This document shows, piece by piece, positions 29,566 to 37,703 of a stretch of DNA of 40,725 bases (positions are counted from its first letter, which is position 1; each line of letters starts with the position of its first letter). The DNA is from an uncultured Eubacteriales bacterium. GTDB taxonomy: Bacteria > Bacillota > Clostridia > Oscillospirales > CAG-272. Under the pieces are notes generated by a model. The model was not told where the DNA came from. It saw only the letters and a program-made list of their open reading frames with translations, and ran no database searches. The DNA lies in NCBI GenBank assembly GCA_934467415.1, contig CAKSLQ010000016.1, forward strand, positions 1 to 40,725. The letters run 5' to 3'. The translations under genes were made by a program, and so were the position numbers.

Positions 29566-30306
29566 ATGCCAATTTCGGGAACACTCATCAACTGCGCGCT
29601 GATCGCCGCAGGCACGCTGCTCGGCCTTGCCGTGAAAAAGATCCTGCCCGACCGCGTCCGGGACACGCTCATGCAGGCCGTCGGCCTCGTCGTGCTGTTC
29701 ATCGGCATCGGCGGCGCGGTCAGCGCCTGCCTGACCTATGCGAACGGCGCATTCGGCACCAAGGATACCCTTGTCATGATTCTCTCGATGACGCTCGGTG
29801 CAGCGCTCGGCGAGTTCATCGACATCGAGAAGCATCTGGACGCGCTCGGCGCGCGCTGCCGGAAAAGATTCGCCGCCGACGGGGACTCCGCCTTCGCCTC
29901 CGGCATGGTGACGGCCACGCTGCTCTTCTGCGTAGGTGCGATGGCCGTGGTCGGCGCGCTGGACAACGGCATCCGCGGCAATACCGATGTGCTGGTCGCC
30001 AAGAGCATCATCGACGGCATTTCCGCGATGCTCCTCGCCTCCGCGCTCGGCATCGGCGTGCTGTTCTCCGCCGCGGCGGTATTCGTCTACCAGGGCGCAA
30101 TCTCCCTGCTCGGCGTGTACATCGAACCGTATCTCACCGAGACCGTCATCTCGCAGATGTCCTTTATCGGCTCGATTCTGATCTTCGCCGTCGGTCTGCG
30201 GATGCTGCGCATTGCCGGGATCAAGGTCGGCAATCTGCTGCCCGCCGTGTTCATGCCGATCCTGTTTGACCTCGTGATGCGCCTCTGGCACCTGCTCTTT
30301 GCATAA
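29566..30306 (+). CDS. DUF554 family membrane protein (YdfK-like)
   Basis: The 246-residue protein has about seven membrane segments and DUF554 hallmarks: the start GTLINCALIAAGTLLGLAVKK, then MTLGAALGEFIDIEKHLD, FASGMVTATLLFCVGAMAVVGAL, and the end VGNLLPAVFMPILFDL. The family is widespread in Bacillota and uncharacterised, possibly a transporter. The ATG at 29566 has only AAGGAAAG at a long distance; an in-frame ATG at 29533, right at the edge of the MITE-like element, has GAGGG too close. The element immediately upstream may have displaced the native promoter. Confidence 0.88.
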   Translation: MPISGTLINCALIAAGTLLGLAVKKILPDRVRDTLMQAVGLVVLFIGIGGAVSACLTYANGAFGTKDTLVMILSMTLGAALGEFIDIEKHLDALGARCRKRFAADGDSAFASGMVTATLLFCVGAMAVVGALDNGIRGNTDVLVAKSIIDGISAMLLASALGIGVLFSAAAVFVYQGAISLLGVYIEPYLTETVISQMSFIGSILIFAVGLRMLRIAGIKVGNLLPAVFMPILFDLVMRLWHLLFA

Positions 30307-30311
30307 GCGCA

Positions 30312-30353
30312 AAACAGAAAAACGCACGACTGCGCGTCGTGCGTTTTCTGTTT
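30312..30353. terminator. Bidirectional terminator between the DUF554 gene and the sialidase-fold gene
   Basis: Arms of about 18 bp (AAACAGAAAAACGCACGAC with its complement, one extra A) around TGCGC, with T-runs on both sides. Confidence 0.8.
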
Positions 30354-30364
30354 GTTTTCAGCGT

Positions 30365-32854
30365 TCAGTCGAGAACGATGTCCGGCCAGAGCGTCGTGGA
30401 ATACGGTGTGACGCCGGTGAGCGTATCCGAGATCGAGCCGCTGCCGTCCTTATTGGTCAGCGCGGGGCGCACCTTGAAGCGCGATGCGCCGACAAGGCCG
30501 ACGGCCGATTTCGGCACGGCGATCTCATAGACGCAGCCCTCGTCGGTATCCTCGTTGTTGTCGAGCGTGCCGAGCAGCTTGACTGCCGCCTTGCCCGCCG
30601 TGGTGCTCGACTGCTTGGCGCCGCCCGCATAGTGGTCGATCGAGATCGAGCCGTCGATGCCGACCGTGATGCGGTAATCCGCCGTCGCGCCCGCACCGAT
30701 GCAGACCGTGACGCTGTCGCCCGAGGTCAGGAAGTTGTCGAGGCGCGACACGAGGAAGTAAACGTTCTCGCTGTCGTGCGCGGCGCGCAGCGTGATCTGC
30801 GCCTGCGACTCGCTGCCGACAAAGAGCGCGTCGGTGTTTTCGATGTCATCCCAATCGTTCGTATAGCCGTCCACCGAGACCTGCACCTTCGGTGCGTTGA
30901 TGCGGTGGTTGAGATAGGAGCGGACAATCTTGATGCCGCGCATTTCACCGCTGACGACGGGCGCCGTGGAGAGCACGGCGTGGCTGCCGACGATCTCGGT
31001 CGAGCCCCAGGAGCCTGCCGCGCCGGGAACGGCGGTAAACGCCTTCGTGGAAACGGCCGTGCCGTCTGCCTTGGCCATTCTGCCCTTCAGGCCGCTGCTG
31101 GTATAGGTCAGGTAAACCTCACCCGACTTGAAGCGTGCCAGGTAGGGCGCAGCGCCGGTGAAGGCGTCCTTCACCATGGTGGCGGGGCCCTCCTCGGTGA
31201 TGCCGAGCTCCTTCCAGTTGCCGCCGACTTCGCTCGTCGCATAGGAAATGGTGTACTTGTCGTTCAGGTTGTGTACCTCAACGGCAATCATGGACTTGCC
31301 GTTGTACAGCTGCACAACGGAAGGCATCTGGCCGCTGAAATGCATCGCGGTCTCGCCGGTCGGCGTCGCCTTTTCGCCGATGGCCTGCTGATAGATCATC
31401 GTGGGGCGGTAGTAGTTCTTGTCGCCCGCCTGCACGTTCGGCGTCCAGCTGTAGCCGCCGTCCTTCGAGACGATAAGCCCCGTGCCGGACGAGCGCTTTT
31501 CCTTGTCAAAGCCGTACTTTGCGATGTAGGTGACCGACGAGGAGAAGTAAATCTCAATCTGCCCGTCGCTCCGCTGCATGATGAAAGGCTCCCAGTTGGT
31601 GCCGGTGTAGATCTTCGTCGGCTTCGACCACTCGATCTTGCCGTCGTCCGTCACCTTGCCGCGCACCAGCTCAAGCCCGTTGAGGTCGATGACCTGCTGA
31701 TAGCCCTTGTTGGAGCGGACCGAATAGACGCAGAGGATGTCGCCGTTGTCGAGGACACACGCATCCGCGTTGACCGCACGCATATCGTCCTTGGTGCCGG
31801 CGAGCGGTCCGCTTGTGTGCGTAAAGCCGGTTGCCGACGCGCCGCCCTGGTAAAGCACCTCGGGTGCTGCAAAGGTCTTGCCGTCGCGGCTGGTCGTCCA
31901 GTAGATGTGCTGGCCGAACTGGCCGTAATGGTAGAGCAGGAGGTAAAGGTCGTCGCGCACCTGCTTCACGCGCGGATACCACGCGTTGTCATAGCGGGTG
32001 TAGCCGGTCTTCATCGAGGTCAGCTCCGCCGTCTGCCGGTAGTCGATCTCAAGCGATGCGGTCATGTAATCGTCATCCGCATGGTCGCCGTCCGTCCCCT
32101 TGGTATTCAGCTGTGCGATCGGCGTGATAACCGTCTTCAGCTCCTTCGGATCGGTGGGAATGATGATCGGCGTATCTTCATCCGGCTGCATCGCCTTGTC
32201 ATAGGCCTCCTTCGTGAAGACGCCCTTGGCGATCAGCTGCTCCGCAATGCTGTCCCCGCTCTTCACCGCCGCCGTCAGCGCACGATAGCAAATGACGAAT
32301 GCGCCGCCGCGGTTGAAGTCCGCGCTTTTTGCATCGCAAAGTCCCACCGACTTTGCCAGCGTGTAGGGATCATTCCACTTAAAGTCACCCGCGCCGTCAT
32401 CGTAGCCGAGCACGCGCAGCAGGATCGTGAGGAATGCCGCCTCCGACACCTCGGTGTCGGGGTCAAACTTCGTCTCGCTCACACCCTTGGTGATGCCGTT
32501 TGCATAGACGTAGCCGATATAGGGGTTTGCCCAGGCGGGCACGTCGGTGAACGGATGCTTCTGCACGTTGGCCGTCGCGTCCTTCTCCGCGCCGACGAAG
32601 CGCACCACGAGGACGAACGCCTGCGCGCGCGTCAGCTTGTCGCCGAGCGCAAAATTCACGCTGCCGTCCGCGTTATTCCCATAGCCGCCGACAAGCCCGA
32701 GCGCATGCAGCGCCTCGGCCGCGCCGCCCGCCGTCGGAACCGCGTTTGTCGTCACGGGCGCGGGCGAGATCAGCAGGCCGTCCGCCGCGTAAACGGGTAC
32801 GCAGGCCAGTGCCGTGAACACGGCAAGCAGAATTGCAATCAGTTTTCTTTTCAT
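30365..32854 (-). CDS. Secreted SLH-anchored sialidase-fold protein with C-terminal CBM9-like domain
   Basis: The 829-residue protein has a signal peptide (cut near VYAADG, 24), three SLH repeats (about 45-215; FTDVPAWANPYIGYVYANGI is the clearest), a Pro/Thr linker, a beta-propeller (about 285-650), and a CBM9/DOMON-like domain (about 655-829). The propeller contains an Asp-box-like SKDGGYSWTP (463-472) and WEPFIMQRSDGQ (421-432), a pattern of exo-sialidase/BNR-fold enzymes. It would sit on the S-layer or wall polymer. Catalytic residues cannot be assigned, so sialidase activity is not claimed. It follows its larger paralogue after 46 bases in the same operon. Confidence 0.8.
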   Translation of the reverse strand: MKRKLIAILLAVFTALACVPVYAADGLLISPAPVTTNAVPTAGGAAEALHALGLVGGYGNNADGSVNFALGDKLTRAQAFVLVVRFVGAEKDATANVQKHPFTDVPAWANPYIGYVYANGITKGVSETKFDPDTEVSEAAFLTILLRVLGYDDGAGDFKWNDPYTLAKSVGLCDAKSADFNRGGAFVICYRALTAAVKSGDSIAEQLIAKGVFTKEAYDKAMQPDEDTPIIIPTDPKELKTVITPIAQLNTKGTDGDHADDDYMTASLEIDYRQTAELTSMKTGYTRYDNAWYPRVKQVRDDLYLLLYHYGQFGQHIYWTTSRDGKTFAAPEVLYQGGASATGFTHTSGPLAGTKDDMRAVNADACVLDNGDILCVYSVRSNKGYQQVIDLNGLELVRGKVTDDGKIEWSKPTKIYTGTNWEPFIMQRSDGQIEIYFSSSVTYIAKYGFDKEKRSSGTGLIVSKDGGYSWTPNVQAGDKNYYRPTMIYQQAIGEKATPTGETAMHFSGQMPSVVQLYNGKSMIAVEVHNLNDKYTISYATSEVGGNWKELGITEEGPATMVKDAFTGAAPYLARFKSGEVYLTYTSSGLKGRMAKADGTAVSTKAFTAVPGAAGSWGSTEIVGSHAVLSTAPVVSGEMRGIKIVRSYLNHRINAPKVQVSVDGYTNDWDDIENTDALFVGSESQAQITLRAAHDSENVYFLVSRLDNFLTSGDSVTVCIGAGATADYRITVGIDGSISIDHYAGGAKQSSTTAGKAAVKLLGTLDNNEDTDEGCVYEIAVPKSAVGLVGASRFKVRPALTNKDGSGSISDTLTGVTPYSTTLWPDIVLD

Positions 32855-32900
32855 GTGCTTGTCCTTTCCTGTTTATGGCGGCATCGCCGCCGGGTTTACC

Positions 32901-35900
32901 TTATGAATCCAGCATCACCTGCGGCCAATGTGCCGCGTTGGTCGTGCTCATCGAGCCGCCCGTCAGCGTGGCGTCCTTCTTCTTTGCGTCGGCATAGTCC
33001 ACCAGCGCCGGACGCAGCCCGAAGCTCGTTTTGCCGGTCAGGCCGACAAGCGCCTTCGGGATCGCGACGGACACGAGATAGCCGTCGTCGGTATCGCTGC
33101 CGTCATCCACCGTGCCGAAGGTCTTGACAAACGCAAACGCGCCGAAATTGACCGTCGTTGTGCCGGCGGAGGTCACCCGCCGCATCGAGCATTTGCCGCT
33201 CAGCATGACGGTGAGCCGGTACCAGCTTGTGTCGCTGTCGGCGATGCAAAGGATGATCGAGTCGCCGTCCTTGTTGACCTCCAGCTTGGTGTCCCGCACC
33301 GATGCGAGGAAGTAGATGTATTCGTCGTCGTGCGCGACGCGCAGCGCCATGTTTGCCGCTGCTTCATTGCCGACATAAAGCGCATCGTCGGCGCCGACCG
33401 TATCCCATGCGCGGGTATCGCAGTTGACCGCCATTGCCGCCTTCGGGGCATGCACCGCGACGGTGTCCCAGGTCGCGCCCGCGGCGACGGTTTTCCGGTT
33501 CAGCTCCGCGATTGTAAAGAGTCTGCTCTCCGTTTCGCCGTCGGCAACCGCCGCCCGGGTCTCCAGATTGACGCGCAGCCAGGTGGATGCATCGTCCGTC
33601 GTGCCGTCGATGACATCCGTGACGCCGCCCGCCGTAAAGCCGGGGCGCACACGGACGCTGCCGCCGCCAAGGCCGAGCGCTGCACGGTCAAGCGCCAGCT
33701 CATACACACCGCCGTCCGCGGTCAGCACCGCGCCGCCGGTGATCCCCGCCGTCGCCGTCACGCTGCCGGCGCCCGAGATGCGCGCCGTGACCGCACCGCC
33801 GTCCGCCTTCTCAAGCGAGACAAACAGGCTGTCGCCGTCCGCGCGGGACGCGTTCAGATAGTCGATGCAGACGTAGATCTTCTCATCGTCATAGGCAAAG
33901 CGGTAGGAGGCCTGCGCGGCGCTTTCGCTGCCGACAAACAGGGCTTCCTTCTGCGTGCTCCACTCCTGCGGGCTGCCGTCCGGGACGACCGTCTTGCGCA
34001 GCGCGTTGACCGTATGGTTGAGCCTGCCGAAGACCACGCCGATGGCGCTGTTGTCATCTTCGGTGTCCGCATTGCCGTCACCGTAGTTCTCATAGCGCGG
34101 GAACGCCATCGAAAGAATCGCCGTGTGCGAATCCTTGATGGCAAGCGCGGACCAGTAACCCCGCGTCTTCGTCGTATCCGTGCCGAACGGGTCCATCTCA
34201 TACACGGCGGTAATGTCAGCAAGGTCGCGCGCGTCCTTCTTGAGTAGGCGCGTGTACATCTTGAAAGCCGTGTTGTAGGACAGCAGGATCTCACCCGAGG
34301 GGAAGCGGCAGACCGAGGGGCCTGCCCCCTTGAACATGCTTTCATAGCGTGCGTCCGGCCCCGCCTCGTCGATGCCGAGCTCCCGCCACGCGCCGTCCGT
34401 ATCCGAAAGCGCGGCGGAGATCTCCATGCCGTCCTTGGCGGCGGGTTCAAACTCCGCGGCGAGGAACAGCCTGCCATCGGCCATCTCGACGACGGCGGGC
34501 ATCTGCCCGGAATAGAAGTTGACGCTCTCGCCGCCGATCGTCATCTTCGTTGAAAACTGCTGATAGACGCGCTTTGCCGCGTAGTGGTTGGCTTCCATGT
34601 CGGCAAGGTTCGGCGTCCAGGTCTTGCCGTTGTCCCCGGACACAAGCATACCGACGCCGCTCGAGCGTTTTTCGGTCTGATAGCCGTACAGATCAAGCAT
34701 CGGCGCGGCATGGGTGATGTAGACCTGAAGCTGCCCGTCCGACCGCTTGATGATCTCCGGCTCCCAGACAACGCCGCGGTAGATCGTGGTGGGCTTGCTG
34801 ACAGTGATCCGATTGCTTGCGCTCACCGTCATCCGCACCATCTCAAGCGAGCTCATGGAAAGATACTCCCGATAGGGATACCCCTTGCGGGGTCTGCGGG
34901 CATAGACCGCTATCACGCTGCCGTCGTCGAGCAGCACCGCATCGGTGTTGACCGCATAGTAGGTATCCGTCGTGCCTGCAAGCGGTCCGTCGGTATAGGT
35001 AAACTTGTTTGCCGCCGCATTTGCATTGTACAGCACGCTCGGCGTCGCACTCCAGTGAATGCCGTCGGTACTGGTCGAATAATAGAGGTGAACGCCGTTT
35101 TTGGAATACTGGAAGAACATCAGATAGAGATTGTTCTTCACCTTGACGATACGGGAATAGTTGGCGTTCTTGGTATAGCGCACATGCGCACCGCTGTCCG
35201 CCGACAGGAACGTCCGCGTCGTGTAGTCCGCCTCGACGTAGGCGTTGCCGAAATCGGCGCTGTTTTCGGCCGTATCGGTGTTGAGCGCCGTGATTTTCGT
35301 GACCTTGACCGTCGCGCCGGCATAGCTTGCCCGAATCGCCGCTGCGGCAGCCTTTTCCGCCGCCGATGCATCCGCGTCCGCCTCGACCGCGCAAACCAGG
35401 GTGTAAAGGCTGACGGCATACGCGCCGTTCGGCCTGCCCGGCTCGGTGTAGTAGCGGGTATGCTCCGTGCCGTTTGCATCCGCATAGGTGAGGTAGGGGC
35501 GCGCCGCGATTTTATCGGCGGTCTGCGCCGCCGTGACCTTCAGCACCGTCGCCGTAAAGCGGATCGCGGTGCCGGTCTCCGCGCAGGTGTACACGCCCGG
35601 CACCGTAATGCCGCTGCGCACGTTGCGGCCGCTCCTTTTTTCAAGCGGCACGGTCGTTTCAAGGTCCGGCGCCAGCACCGTGCCGTAGCCGATGCCGGTG
35701 GCATACTCGTTTTTCGGCGTGATGCCGCCGTTCTTGCCCGCACGGTTCTTCCCATGCAGGCGCTCCAGCGTCCGCAGAAGCGCCTTGTCCACCTCGGCGA
35801 TGAAGCGCAAGCCGTAGGGACTTTTCACATACAACTGTGCGCCGACCGGGCGCACGGCGCCCGCCTCCGGCAGCTGCAAAACGGCGCCGAAGCGCGCGTC

Positions 35901-36137
35901 CGCGGTCTCGGCCGCGGCATACTGCGTGTCGAGCGAAGCGGCGGCGCCCTCGGTGGTGAACCAGCCGCAGAACAGCTCGTCCGCACCGACCGTGACGGGA
36001 ATATCCGCAAAGGCGGCGTAATCTCCCGTCGGCGCGGGGATCGTTCTGACCGTATACGCATCGGCCGCCGACGCCGCAAGCGCCAGTGCCGCTGCGCAAA
36101 GGAGCGCAAGAAGCAAAGGCAAAATCCGTTTTTTCAT
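32901..36137 (-). CDS. Large secreted sialidase-fold protein with two CBM9-like domains
   Basis: From ATG 36137 (GGAGGG seven bases upstream) the product is 1078 residues with a signal peptide (cut near ASAADA, 27). Residues about 95-255 form a clostridial surface-protein domain (SPYGLRFIAEVDKALL, ATGIGYGTVLAPD, IAARPYLTYADANG). The propeller at about 325-710 is paralogous to the downstream gene, sharing DGPLAGT, VWEPEIIKRSDGQ, EKRSSGVGMLVSGDNGKTWTPN (cited in part) and SGQMPAVVEM. Two CBM9-like modules follow (about 718-860 and 900-1078), both with ALFVG/ALYVG-E-A-A and HDDE. It has no SLH domain, so it may be released or bind glycans through the CBMs. It heads the two-gene operon. Substrate unknown. 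Confidence 0.8.
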   Translation of the reverse strand: MKKRILPLLLALLCAAALALAASAADAYTVRTIPAPTGDYAAFADIPVTVGADELFCGWFTTEGAAASLDTQYAAAETADARFGAVLQLPEAGAVRPVGAQLYVKSPYGLRFIAEVDKALLRTLERLHGKNRAGKNGGITPKNEYATGIGYGTVLAPDLETTVPLEKRSGRNVRSGITVPGVYTCAETGTAIRFTATVLKVTAAQTADKIAARPYLTYADANGTEHTRYYTEPGRPNGAYAVSLYTLVCAVEADADASAAEKAAAAAIRASYAGATVKVTKITALNTDTAENSADFGNAYVEADYTTRTFLSADSGAHVRYTKNANYSRIVKVKNNLYLMFFQYSKNGVHLYYSTSTDGIHWSATPSVLYNANAAANKFTYTDGPLAGTTDTYYAVNTDAVLLDDGSVIAVYARRPRKGYPYREYLSMSSLEMVRMTVSASNRITVSKPTTIYRGVVWEPEIIKRSDGQLQVYITHAAPMLDLYGYQTEKRSSGVGMLVSGDNGKTWTPNLADMEANHYAAKRVYQQFSTKMTIGGESVNFYSGQMPAVVEMADGRLFLAAEFEPAAKDGMEISAALSDTDGAWRELGIDEAGPDARYESMFKGAGPSVCRFPSGEILLSYNTAFKMYTRLLKKDARDLADITAVYEMDPFGTDTTKTRGYWSALAIKDSHTAILSMAFPRYENYGDGNADTEDDNSAIGVVFGRLNHTVNALRKTVVPDGSPQEWSTQKEALFVGSESAAQASYRFAYDDEKIYVCIDYLNASRADGDSLFVSLEKADGGAVTARISGAGSVTATAGITGGAVLTADGGVYELALDRAALGLGGGSVRVRPGFTAGGVTDVIDGTTDDASTWLRVNLETRAAVADGETESRLFTIAELNRKTVAAGATWDTVAVHAPKAAMAVNCDTRAWDTVGADDALYVGNEAAANMALRVAHDDEYIYFLASVRDTKLEVNKDGDSIILCIADSDTSWYRLTVMLSGKCSMRRVTSAGTTTVNFGAFAFVKTFGTVDDGSDTDDGYLVSVAIPKALVGLTGKTSFGLRPALVDYADAKKKDATLTGGSMSTTNAAHWPQVMLDS

Positions 36138-36175
36138 CCGTGCTCCCTCCAATTCTCTTTTCTTTTATTATATCT

Positions 36176-36204
36176 ATTATATCACAGATCGCGGCGGGAT
36201 GCAA
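36176..36204 (-). promoter_or_regulatory. Promoter of the sialidase-fold operon
   Basis: TTGCAT (36204-36199) and a perfect TATAAT (36181-36176) are 17 bases apart. The rest of the gap, 36205-36337, shows nothing recognisable. Confidence 0.75.
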
Positions 36205-36337
36205 AGCCGTCTGCACGGCCGCGCATAGAAATTCAGGCCGCAAAACTGTGCAGGTTGCAGGATGCAATACATAAAACGACCCACACGGTGTTTTATTTTT
36301 TGCACAAAAGGTACTGCATGATATATTAAGAATACAC

Positions 36338-36382
36338 AAAAAAGCACAGGGTTGCAATATAAAAATCCCTGCGCTTTTTTCT
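36338..36382 (-). terminator. Intrinsic terminator after the D,D-carboxypeptidase gene
   Basis: AAAAAAGCGCAGGG pairs with CCCTGTGCTTTTTT (one G-U pair) on the minus strand around a 15-base loop, with the T-run at its 3' end. Confidence 0.75.
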
Positions 36383-36388
36383 TTTGAT

Positions 36389-37534
36389 TTAATCCTCGGC
36401 ATCCGCCGCGGCGGGTATGCAGTTCCGGTAAATGTCGATGGCGTCATAGATCGGTGCATATGTGCCGTCCGCATAGGCCGTCACCAGGACAAAGGTGCGG
36501 CCGTCCGGCGTCTCGGCGGCGCTGGCAAGGCACCTTTTCGCCTCGTGCGTATAGCCGGTCTTGCCGGCAAAGATCTCGGCGTTGCCCGCCTCATCGCCGC
36601 GCAGACGGGAAAACAGGGTGCTGGTCAGCAGCAGCCCGTCCGGGTGCTGCTCGGTCGGCGTCGTGGTATATTGGTAGGTCGAAATCACCTCGCGCAGCTT
36701 CGGAATCTCCAGTGCATATTCCAGTATCATCGCGATCTCGTGCGGCGTGGAATAGTGATCCGGGTCGTGCAGCCCGCTCGCGTTGACAAAATGCGTATTT
36801 GTCAGCCCCATGGCCTTGGCCTTTTCATTCATCAGCTCGGCAAACACGCTCTCCGACCCCGCGACGTAATCGGCAATCGCCGCCGTTGCATCCGCGCCGG
36901 ACGGCAGCGCCGTGCCGTACAGCAGGTCGATCAGCGGCACGGTCTCGCCGACCGAAAAGCCGGCAACGCTCGCGCCTGCCTCCACCTGCGGATTGATAAT
37001 CTGATAGGTAAAGGTATAGGTGTCGTCAAGATCCGCCATATGCTCCATCGCCACAATCAGCGTCATCAGCTTGGTCATGGACGCCGGGTAGATCCGCTCA
37101 TTGCCGCCGCGATCCGCCAGCACGGTGTTGTTGTCCACGTCGATCAGAATGGCATAGCCGCTGTTGATGTCGGTGAGCGTCTTCGCGTCTGCGGCATAGA
37201 CGGCGTGCGCGGTCTTCGGCTCTTCAACCGGGGCAATTTCGGTGGAACGCGCGGCCGCCAGCGCCAGAAGCGACTCGCGGTATTCGATTTCCGCCTGCGC
37301 CGCCTCAATGTCTGCGTTCAGCTGCGCGGTCTGCTGCCGGAGGGCGGACAGCAGAAACAGCATGACGCCGAAGGAGAGCAGCAGCACAACGATCAGGAGC
37401 GGGATCGTGCGGGAAAAAACACGGTCTCCCTTTCCCTGCCGGACAGCGGCGCGATGCGCCGTCTGCATGTCCGCCTGCCGATCGGCGGCGCGCTGCTGCG
37501 GGACGACACGCTGCGGTTTGATATTTTCTGGCAT
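36389..37534 (-). CDS. D-alanyl-D-alanine carboxypeptidase (PBP5/DacF family), membrane anchored
   Basis: The ATG at 37534 (AAGAGGT six bases upstream) gives 381 residues. A basic cytoplasmic tail (1-42) is followed by one membrane anchor (about 43-65), a coiled segment (66-98), and the peptidase S11 domain (about 115-375). Its motifs are SMTK (Ser152 nucleophile, Lys155), SGA at 212-214 where most members have SGN, and KTG at 325-327. It trims the terminal D-Ala of peptidoglycan stem peptides outside the cell. The N-terminal anchor differs from the C-terminal amphipathic anchor of classical DacA/DacF. The SGAD form is probably a natural variant, as the neighbouring residues are well conserved. 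Confidence 0.92.
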   Translation of the reverse strand: MPENIKPQRVVPQQRAADRQADMQTAHRAAVRQGKGDRVFSRTIPLLIVVLLLSFGVMLFLLSALRQQTAQLNADIEAAQAEIEYRESLLALAAARSTEIAPVEEPKTAHAVYAADAKTLTDINSGYAILIDVDNNTVLADRGGNERIYPASMTKLMTLIVAMEHMADLDDTYTFTYQIINPQVEAGASVAGFSVGETVPLIDLLYGTALPSGADATAAIADYVAGSESVFAELMNEKAKAMGLTNTHFVNASGLHDPDHYSTPHEIAMILEYALEIPKLREVISTYQYTTTPTEQHPDGLLLTSTLFSRLRGDEAGNAEIFAGKTGYTHEAKRCLASAAETPDGRTFVLVTAYADGTYAPIYDAIDIYRNCIPAAADAED

Positions 37535-37591
37535 AATATAACCTCTTGAAGCATCCGTTTCGGTATGCGTATAAATCTGTCTATTGAAAAG

Positions 37592-37620
37592 AGTATAGCA
37601 TATTTTTGCGTGCAGTTCAA
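37592..37620 (-). promoter_or_regulatory. Promoter of the D,D-carboxypeptidase gene
   Basis: TTGAAC (37620-37615) and TATACT (37597-37592) are 17 bases apart. Confidence 0.65.
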
Positions 37621-37660
37621 GACATAAGACGGCAAAAATGCACAAAGGACCCGAAGGATG

Positions 37661-37690
37661 CAAAAAAGGCCGCCGTGCGGCAGCCTTTGA
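37661..37690 (-). terminator. Intrinsic terminator after the uracil permease gene
   Basis: On the minus strand AAAGGCTGCCG pairs with CGGCGGCCTTT around a short loop and is followed by T6. Confidence 0.75.
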
Positions 37691-37703
37691 TGATTTGCGG
37701 GAA

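Noticed and set aside
30299..33127. 942-codon plus-strand frame opposite the smaller sialidase-fold gene
   Set aside because: The length is striking but the translation is Arg/Ala/Val/Asp-rich antisense. The minus strand shows a signal peptide, SLH, propeller and CBM9-like domains.
34584..36329. 581-codon plus-strand frame opposite the larger sialidase-fold gene
   Set aside because: Same antisense effect; it also runs through the terminator-promoter gap at its end.
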